A DNA stretch of 64,000 nt from Mesaphorura yosii (lineage: Eukaryota > Arthropoda > Collembola > Poduromorpha > Tullbergiidae), in contig WIXG01000133.1 of the NCBI GenBank assembly GCA_009869945.1, positions 62,001-126,000 of the forward strand, given 5' to 3'. The notes under the pieces were generated by a model. The model was not told where the DNA came from. It did not search any database and saw only the letters and a program-made list of their open reading frames with translations. Of this stretch, positions 55,296 through 64,000 are shown in pieces (position 1 is the first letter of the stretch; each line of letters opens with the position of its first letter). Both the position numbers and the translations under genes were made by a program.

Positions 55296-55355
55296 AACCT
55301 GACTGCAGAGATTCAGTGTGTTTCAGCGATTTCACGGGATTCAGTGTCCTGGGAG
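55296..55355 (+). CDS. Putative 60-base coding exon with an Ig-like C...W pattern
   Basis: The acceptor is strong (pyrimidine-rich, ending ATTACTTGCAG) and the donor moderate (GTAACG). The open phase 0-0 frame reads NLTAEIQCVSAISRDSVSWE. The spacing from Cys to Trp recalls the B-C strands of an immunoglobulin fold, but 20 residues are too few to assign it. It is phase-compatible with both orphan plus-strand exons at 27855-27954 and 63574-63646. Confidence 0.25.
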
Positions 55356-58300
55356 GTAACGAACTGTGATAACAGAATTTGTGAGGGAACACATTCGTCT
55401 TTCCCACTCGCATTGATTGCATTTGCAGTTGTGTCTTTCAATTCTGGGCCAGCTTGTGCTGGGTTTGATCCTCTTTTTAATCATGACGTGTTCTGAAACG
55501 TTTGACGTATTTTCAAAGCGTATTAATTAAGCGACGGGGACATGACTTTGATTTTAGGAATTGGGCCACGACAGCTTTTGATTGATGGAATAACGCAACC
55601 ACAAAATGCGACGAAACTCGAATTAAAACTCAAATCTGGAGAGGGTGATTTTGTTTACTTAAGCTGGCTTTGTTCTTTCCCTCTGAGCCAGAGAATGAAC
55701 GCCTTGCCATTTTCATGAAATAGTTTTCTTAAAATTGTCCCTCTTACTCAGCCGTAGTCGGCATCTGTAATTTAGTGAGAAAACTGGAGACTGATGAGTG
55801 GTTACGTGAATGGAAAGAACTTCAAGCTTCAATTCTTAAGCATCTCCACTTGTGTGCCGGTCTCAAGTGTTTCCTTGAGGAGATGAAAAAGGTTTTTCTC
55901 GGCTGTTCACTTCTTTCCACCACTTTTACACTTCCACTGCACTAGCTCCTGTGCTCTTTTCGTGTATGCTGGAGAAAATGTATTGACTCGCCGCACAATG
56001 CCGACAAGTTCCAAAGAATTTCCCAAGCAATTTGTAGATTGTCTTTTTCTAATCTCCCTGAGATTTATTCTGCATTCGCCACTGTGGTTAATCGACACAA
56101 ATGGAGACGGGTGTAAATTTGTTCTGAGCCGATAATGAATACTTTCTAAACAATATTCATTATCAGGGTTTGCTAAACCCTTGAAGCGGAGACTGAGAGC
56201 AAACAAGCTGGTTTCTAATTATACATTCCTCCGCCATTTTATTACATGCGGGCATTCATATTTCACACTCAAGCTAACTCATAATTTCCATAAGAATGTT
56301 AATCTTGTCGTACACCGCAATAAAGTCAAGCACCGAGGAACATTTTCGGCGGTGGAATGAAGACATTTTACAACTTTACACCTTACAGGCACGGGATTTA
56401 ACGTGCAACGCGGCACAATTTAGGACGTTGTAGTTCACTGGAACATCCACGCACTCTGGTCGGAGTCTTTATGCGGTGTTGTGTTCATAAATACCAAAGC
56501 ACATTTCACGAGAGCAAGAACGGAGCAGGAGCACAACATCGAAGCTATTAAAGTAAACATTAGTCTTCATTGTTTGCCAACAGCAGACCGACCTCAGACT
56601 GGCTGCGTCCATTACAAAGGTTGGCTGAGCGCTGCTCCTTCCATCCAGCCAGCACTTCTCCAGCCATAAATTATGCAACAAATCATGGTCTGTGTCACTC
56701 GCTATTTTACATATCTCTATCTCGCCTGTACTTTCTTGGTGGTGTGATACGGTTTTTGCATTCTCCACTGAACAGAGGCTCGCTTTGTTTTCAGAGCTCA
56801 TTCTCATTCACTTCTTCAAGAAGCTGATAGCCCGCAACGCGTTTCCACACGGCCTCCGTTTCTAAACCCCTCGATCCGACGCTCGACTGCAGTGGCACTG
56901 GCAAAAATTGCTTGCATCGTGCATCACCACTCGTATATCTCATGGAAGAAGAGACGGAATGGATATTATGAAGATAATCTAATGAATATTTAGTGCCTTC
57001 AGTCAGGAGTCTTTTTATGTGTTCCTTTCCAAGCATTACTTTATAAAGCAGCCTGAATTGCATGCGCAGTTGCCTTTTGACATGGAATTATCATAAAACA
57101 CCACGGACAATGCATTCGCAGTGGCAGGGCACAAGGATCAGCATCCAGCTACTCAGCATTTACTATGAGGAAGCCAGGCACATTAAAATGTGCAACTGCT
57201 TTCATGTCACAATCACGCTTTCCTTTTGAAACAGAGAATGCAAGCGATGCACTTCTCTTTGCTCAACATCCCGGCTTAGTCGCCGCTCGTTAAGAGATGC
57301 ACTTCGCGAACTTACGAGCGCGCTTTCTCCTTTGATATGACAAGCTGTCTTGGTGTCTGATACTCGACGTGATTATTGCTCCGCAGCATCTTGTTACACT
57401 GGCTTTACACTCATCTCTTGTATGCATTGCATATTGCGACTTCGAAACTGTGAACTGAATTTATTAAACTCCCAAGCCCCTGCTTCCAAAATCTAGTACC
57501 ACTGAATTGGAAGCGGGAAAGAATAATATTGGACAATGCGCGGACTGACTTCAATCCTGTTACAATTTCACTGCTCTTTTTAATTAAAATGAATGGAACG
57601 GGCAAAAAGAGCGCGTCAACAGCTGATGTGCTGTGGAACTGTGGCATTCTTTCAATAAAATGGTGAATTCATTTCAGTTGACTTACTCTTTCAGCCAATC
57701 GCATCACACCACAGCCAACTCGTGCCGCAGTTCTCATATCCCACCGCGACTTGGCTGCAAATTCGCACTAACATTCTGGTCTGCACTTTTAATTTTTTAT
57801 CTTTTCCCGAAACTCCCATTTTTATTCGATTCCATTTGCCAGATCGCAGTTCAGAAAAACACTTTTGAACATTTCACGGGAAAAGTTTTATTTGCTTGCA
57901 ACATTTCAAAGTTTGAACTTCATGCCATTTTAACTTTCCGTCTCACTTTCTACAATTGCAAGCAGGCCGTGGATCTTTGAACTGGAACCTGCACAGAATA
58001 ACAACCTGCGCCTCGTTCCAAATGACTTCGCAGTGTGCATTCGTTCCAGTTGGCAACACCGGTGGAGAAATGCAAGGCAAGCATTTAATTGGCTAATTAG
58101 GGAAGTGGATTCCAAGCCATGTCAATTCTGGCAAGCATAAAAGCAGTAAAAGCAGAGAATTCCATTCCACGCAAAGGTCAATTTCAATGGAAAAGAAAAG
58201 ACTGGTTTCGTCTAATTAATATTCCTTTGGCATTTACACTTCACAGTGCATTCAATTCAACGGTGACAATGCACGAAACGAAGCCCTTTCTTCGGAGGAG

Positions 58301-61300
58301 GAAAGTCAAGCGGTTTTATGGCCCCACATAATTTTGACTATGAATCATGATTGACTTAATTCAACACCGGAGTAACGCGGTGAGCTACTTCGTTGGTACT
58401 GTAGGGGCGAGTAGCTTATTACATATTCCAGGTACGTCGACTGTCTACAATTTGGCTACCCGATGCCACCAAGCAAGGCGAGGAGCGACATGAAGAGGCT
58501 AACGAGAGAGAATGGAGCGTCCGACAGTTTTACGACCGAGAACGGGCATTCTCTCTGCACTGTACAAAAGTATTTGACATGTTTCAATTCACTGGCGAGT
58601 CATCAATCATTTTTATATTATTTTATTCATGTAAAACCCTCCCTGGGACAACTGCTCGGTAACGAGATCTCGTCCTCTCAAAACTCTTTTCAGGCAGCCG
58701 GATAGTGCCCACGGAGCGAACAAGACAAAGAGCTGAGACGAAGGCACGAATTCTTCGCCATAACTCTCCGAGATGATCCTTTCTTCTCCTTCGCACTGTG
58801 TTAAAATAATTTTAGTGCTCGTCGTAAAAATATTTAAAAACCAAGATGGTGCTCACTCGTCTTGTTGCTCTCCAACTCGGTGGGGTCAGTCGAGCCAAGC
58901 AACTGCCTTTGCGGCCACTGCCACACATGCTCCTCCATTTAATCAAATTAGCCCAACAAGAGTCAATAAATTAAAGCAGCGAATGGAACCAAAAAGCGCC
59001 GCATTAGATAATTAAGTTGATGGGTATACATTTCAGAATTTACATTCTAGCTTCAACGCAAGACGTTTGGAGCATCTGTTGGCTGCTTTGTCCGAATACA
59101 GGTTGCTTGTCACATTCTCTCGCTCGCACCTGTACTTCAGCTTTTAAGATTACAGCCGCATCTTGACTCGGATAAGAGCGACTTGTTTTCCCGGTTTGGA
59201 ATTTATCGATAAACTACCTGCTTGCTTTTTCGCAGAATTTGCATAATTTATACATCAACATTTCCATGTCGAAAGGAGAGTACAAGCAGAATGCATTAGC
59301 AATTAAATTCCAAGATACGCTTTTTCAGAGAACAACAGACTGTAGCCTCGAATAAAAAGATTTCGTAAAATTCCCAACAGACCCAATCTTGGGCACAAGT
59401 GCAGAGTCTGCATGCGTTCCAGAAACGAATGCAGAGCAGATTAAAAAATTCGCTTTGAAACTGGAAGGAAGCAACACGAAAAAGCAAACAAAGAAAGCAT
59501 TAATTATTAAGAATGTGAGGCAGTCACTTTTCATTTCCATCAACTCTGGGCAAGCAGCGCATCGTGCACTTCCGACTCGGGTCTTCTCCGTACAAGATTG
59601 CTGCATATTGTCTAAGCATACAATTTATTTTATTCATTCCTGGAAAATTATGTAAAAAATTATTGTAATACAAAGCTCAAAAAGGTCGGTTTGCTCTCGC
59701 GTTCTCTTTATCTTTCTCATTAGTGCCCTAAATTCCGCAGCTCGGTGGGAGAGTATTTTCAACCACCGAACAAACTCCTCCTCAACCCAAGCCACGAACA
59801 AAGATGTGAAACGCTCTTCAGTTGGCACAAGACCTCATCTCCTCTCTAAATTTCCAAGTCAGCATCGAATTCGATGCGGTAATCTGCTTTGACACATTTA
59901 CCGGATTCACATGAACTCTTCACATCATCAACCCTAATTTCCGGGAATCTCTTCGGGTGCCCTCAATGCAAAAGGCGACGAAATTTTTATGGGGAAATGA
60001 TGAGCTCAGTTCCAAATGAGAGAGAATAATTGCTAGAAATTAAACGGATTGCCCACGAAATGCCGCAATGAGCTCGGACTTTGCATTTAAATGTCCTTAT
60101 TTTTGTGTTATCAGAAAGGGATTATTCAATTGCGCGAAGAGAAGGAAGAGAGCGAAAAGTCGATTTAAATGATGCTTGCACTCAAAAATTGGCAATAGAA
60201 ACAAAAGTGGGACATAGAGACACAACAATAAAACGAAATCGAATGTGCTGTTTACATAATAAAAGCATTTGCAAAAACCGCTTTATGGAGTTGTTCTCCA
60301 GCACAAACACCCAAAGAAGAGACTCACGTCGAGACAGATTCCGGAATATCCATCTCATTCGGGGCGAAAAATGGACCGAGAGAGATGTGTACCAGCATCG
60401 AATGAAACAATAATGGACCTCCGTGCTACTCTCTCGTTTGCAGTTTTTAAGATATACTCCATACACAAGCTGCATTACACGTAATCCTGTCTTCTCGTAA
60501 TCAAGTTTTACGGATCAAATTACTCTGGAATCGCGAAAAGAAATCGAAATTGGTGTCAATGTCATAACTCGCAATACTGGAGTGCATCTTCAAAGTTCAT
60601 TTCCCTGGAAGACCAAATTGCCACCATAAAGCAAATGGAAAAGAGGCACTTGCAGCGTTCCTTCATTTTGCGAATGCTGCTTAATTCGGGCTATCAAAGG
60701 AATAATAGCTTTAATTTCATCAAGAGCACACAGTCGTCATCATCTTAGCCACATTAGCATTAACCTGAGAAATGAGTACCAGGAAAACGTCTTCAGTCCC
60801 GAAACAGGCCAAAGCTTAAACTCTGAGGCTTGGTGCCGTGCGGAAAGACACCGATATTGACAGGCGACAAAGAAAAAAAATGTAATGGAAGATGTTTTCG
60901 TGCCCTTCGTCTTCCCCGAGCAGGTCTAGGCTCATTCGTAATTCGACACAGCGAGAAAAAGAAGGCCATCTGCTCCTCCGTAAGCCGTGCTTCAATGGCC
61001 CGTACAAAAGACACGCTCACGAAAATTCACAAGAAATTCGTCCGGATCTCCAATAACGCAAAAGAGAGAAAACGTAATTTTTCAAAGCGAAAATAATTAA
61101 GGGACAGGCGGCAGCTTGAGCTTATCAAAAGGAACGCCAACAGGCTTCATTCCTCCCAAGAAAACCTCGAATTTTTCATGTTGAGCATCAGAAACCTTTC
61201 AATCTAAATGTCTTTCACGAGATCACACTTTTAATTCAAACCCTGAGCTCTCGTAATCACACCATTATTGTTAAAAATTCGGGCACGCAATCATCAGTCA

Positions 61301-63573
61301 ATGCTCCGCGTGTGCTGATTAATGTCGTCTGACGTGCAACATGAAAGGGCTCAAAGATTTTCCAATCAACCGCCGAAGGGAAGCCTGTTTCGTGGACAAA
61401 GTGGGAAGCCTTGTTCGGCGAATCATGCCCAAGTGGAAGGAGCCCAAAAATAACAAACATCTGCTGCTGGAGACCGCAGAATATTTAATAGCGTGTGAAC
61501 ACTCGCGTCTTGGCAATCGGGCTGGAAGAAAGAACAAAAGAAGTCCAGCAACCCCAAAACCGGATTGAGAAGAACAATGCGCGTGGATTAAAAGAGAAAC
61601 AATGTCACACGATGCAGTACGCAGCCAGACAATATGCGCGCTGACTGATGAGACGAGCTTAATCTTTTGTCTTGGCTTTCCCAACGAAAGAATCGCACAA
61701 TGCAAAGAAGTTGAACAATGAAAATCTCTGGAATCATAAAGACTCTTTCGAGGCGACTTTTGTCCGCAATATGGGAAAGAGTTGCAAATTTCTTTCCTCT
61801 TTGTCTCCTTCGCCCGCATTTGTGTTTTTCATTACGAGCTTCCTTCCTTTCGCAATATTTCTCCATTGTTCAGCCTTTGTCGTCAAAATCTTTTCACATT
61901 CGGCAAATGCAAGAAGACTCCCCAAACAAGAGCAGGTTGCAACCAGCTAGACGAGGCTAATAATCGGATCACACAAATTCTAATAGGAATGAGAAATATA
62001 CTTCTCGAATTGAGAATATATCATCAAACATCAAAGTATTTATGTATTGGTATCAGACCATTTTAATGTGATAATTCTACAATTGCGGAACAAAAACAGC
62101 GGCAGTCTCTCTAATTTATCCGAAGAGGATTTTGCGTGTAGAGCGCGTTAGTTTTCTTATACATTTTCCACGAAAAAAGCCACTCGGAAGGACTGAACGT
62201 TTGCAGTTGTTGATTCTTTTGCGCACATTCTGGGGAGATTTGTACCGGTCAATCAAAATCAAACTGACAGCATAACCAATGCAGGAGGCAATTGTTGCGA
62301 GAGTGGAAGTGCGCGGATGCCTGGCTAAACTTTTAAGTGGGAAGTTATAAATCAATCCACGGTTATCTGAATTAGACTCGGGCCTCCAGTCCAGCACAGA
62401 GAGACTTTTATACCGCTACTGCCGTATAGTATAGGTGAATGAAATTCTGATGTAACTTTAATAGGCGACATAAAATTATATTATGAAGTAATACCAAAGA
62501 TCTTCTTCGCCAAAGCTTCCAGCACCAAACCAGCCACTCATAGCGTCTCTAATCCCTGCACTTTTGCGGTCGCGGTGATAATCCAGGCAGGCGTACATTT
62601 GTGTGACAATATCTCCATTTTTCTGTAACGATTGCTTTTATTAAACATTGTTCGTCGAGATTTCACCAAAGTTTCGTAAAAGAAAGGAGTAATTTATTGT
62701 TTCTTTCGCAGACTCTTCCAACTTTGCTCTTTCGTTCCTCAATCACTCCACTCAACTCTTTCATGTCTCATAATCACAAACTTTCCGCAGCTTACAATCA
62801 AACTCCTCTACAATTTTTACATGCTTTTCAGCACGCGTGGATTCCGTCCGCCGCAAATCCAAATTGCTTTAGGCCATTAGCATCGTGGCGATATTGCATT
62901 TGCTTTGGGCGAATGGCCGTCGCTGGAAAGCAGTGACTGAATCGCAAGCTACATCAACGGATTCTGGTACAAAATCATCGCCACATACTTGGTTCGCCTC
63001 TTCATGCCGGCTGGCATTGAAAATATGTAAGAGCGGCGAGGCACTCGAAGCAGGGAAATTGGAAATAAAGTTTTGAAATTCATACATTATTGCCTTAACT
63101 TTTCACATGCGGAGAGACTGCAAATTGCAGACTGAACAGAGGCGAAGCAAAGGGGAGGCAGTTGGAGAAGTAAAGTACGGGCGACGATGATATTAGCATC
63201 ATAAAGCTGCCAAAACCAAACTATTAAAAAGAAAAGGTTCGGAAAGGTCCACAAAGTAGTAAAAGTCTCTTTCGCAACACATTATCGGAAGCTGGTCGAT
63301 GAGAGCTCGGCAAACGCCAGAAATCAAAGAAACTTCAGCCCAATCCAGCAGAGGGGGATTTGGAATCTGCAAAGTTTGAATGAGGAAATTGCAAGCGTAA
63401 TATTTTTTTGTGTAAAATGTTAAATAGTACGAGCAGAATAGAAATTTCTGACAATAGGATTGCTGATCCTGCTTAGAGGAATAAAAGCTTTTCGTTTGTG
63501 AGCTCGTAAACAATCATGAAAGCAGACTACCACGCACGTAATATGCACGACTCATTCTGTGTTTGAATTACAG
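55356..63573. other. Gene-poor tract, no supported gene
   Basis: AT-rich unique DNA. The longest frame (61319-61819 minus, 166 codons) and others look like chance readings with no recognisable domain. No repeat array or RNA gene was seen. Confidence 0.3.
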
Positions 63574-63646
63574 TGCAATAAGACACGAAAAAGGTACAAG
63601 GTCAAGTCCCTCAGCTTCAACTCGTGGATTCCACGGAACAAGCTAC
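63574..63646 (+). CDS. Putative internal coding exon of an unidentified gene
   Basis: A 73-base unit with acceptor GTTTGAATTACAG and consensus donor GTGAGT. The preferred frame is open throughout and reads CNKTRKRYKVKSLSFNSWIP, then RNKL, with mostly G/C third positions (AAG, GTC, TCC, CTC, AGC, TTC, AAC), unlike the surrounding AT-rich DNA. It starts in phase 0 and ends with one leftover base. A second frame is also open. The remaining exons would lie right of the window or far to the left. I cannot name the protein. Confidence 0.42.
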
Positions 63647-64000
63647 GTGAGTTTGGTACCTTTTAACACTTCACACCAACCTGAACGTTGTAAACATTTC
63701 AATTCTCAGTTTGGGTTATTTCAACTGTTAAAGTCCTGACAAGTAACTTCGGTTGCTGCAGCAAGTCGGACTGGAGCTCAAACCATGAGCATCCTGGAAG
63801 ACAAAATTCTAAAACACAAACGTGGGAACTTTCTTCACAATTATAGCTGAATTAACATGCACTGCATCGCTGCATGAGGCGAAGGTGAGAAAAGTGAGCA
63901 AAATAGCAGCTGGAACTGAAATTCAATACGTATTTTTTGGCTGAGAGCTCTCATGCAAAAGGGCATCAGCGAACATTTGAGAGCACCTTCACATCACGTC
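63647..64000. other. Right edge, nothing recognised
   Basis: Sequence following the donor at 63647. An acceptor-like ATTTCAATTCTCAG ends near 63710, but no donor follows that would close an exon. Confidence 0.25.

Noticed and set aside
61319..61819. 166-codon minus-strand frame
   Set aside because: No recognisable domain, and several frames overlap on both strands here.

Overview
This is eukaryotic DNA, almost certainly from an arthropod. Its genes are split by GT-AG introns, and two of them belong to well-known animal families. One of these, a Tartan/Capricious-type leucine-rich-repeat receptor, is best known from arthropods. The species cannot be named from the sequence. No rRNA, tRNA, CRISPR array or bacterial-type operon was seen.

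Layout. The left 18 kb is gene-rich. (1) A single-exon gene for an unrecognised secreted protein lies on the minus strand (293-1549). (2) A small multi-exon reading of unknown family, plus two further coding-like patches, lies on the minus strand or on undecided strands (about 2.0-5.4 kb). (3) A complete 12-exon SEC14L1/5 (retm) orthologue with PRELI, CRAL-TRIO and GOLD domains lies on the plus strand (6030-13352). (4) A two-coding-exon trn/caps-like receptor lies on the minus strand (18281-15567). It is convergent with retm, so the two genes share the 13.35-15.57 kb interval for their 3' untranslated regions.

From 18.4 kb to the right edge (about 45 kb) there is no recognisable gene body. 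This tract lies upstream of the trn/caps-like gene. It contains one retroelement fragment whose two halves sit in opposite orientations (about 19.5-19.95 kb, the layout expected of a 5'-inverted LINE insertion) and one weak LTR-like island (about 53.5-53.8 kb). It also contains a few short exon-like units with good splice sites on both sides. On the minus strand these are at 31965-32025, 43456-43524 and 43852-43913; they could be 5' untranslated exons of the trn/caps-like gene. On the plus strand they are at 27855-27954, 55296-55355 and 63574-63646, and could belong to one or more genes with very long introns. The rest looks like unique, AT-rich, repeat-poor intergenic or intronic DNA, as expected around a patterned cell-surface receptor with distant enhancers, but no enhancer can be proven by reading alone.

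The genes show no shared pathway. Retm is predicted to act in phosphoinositide/lipid exchange, and the trn/caps-like protein in cell-cell recognition. The most novel material is the orphan secreted protein, the unknown small gene beside it, and the orphan exons in the desert.
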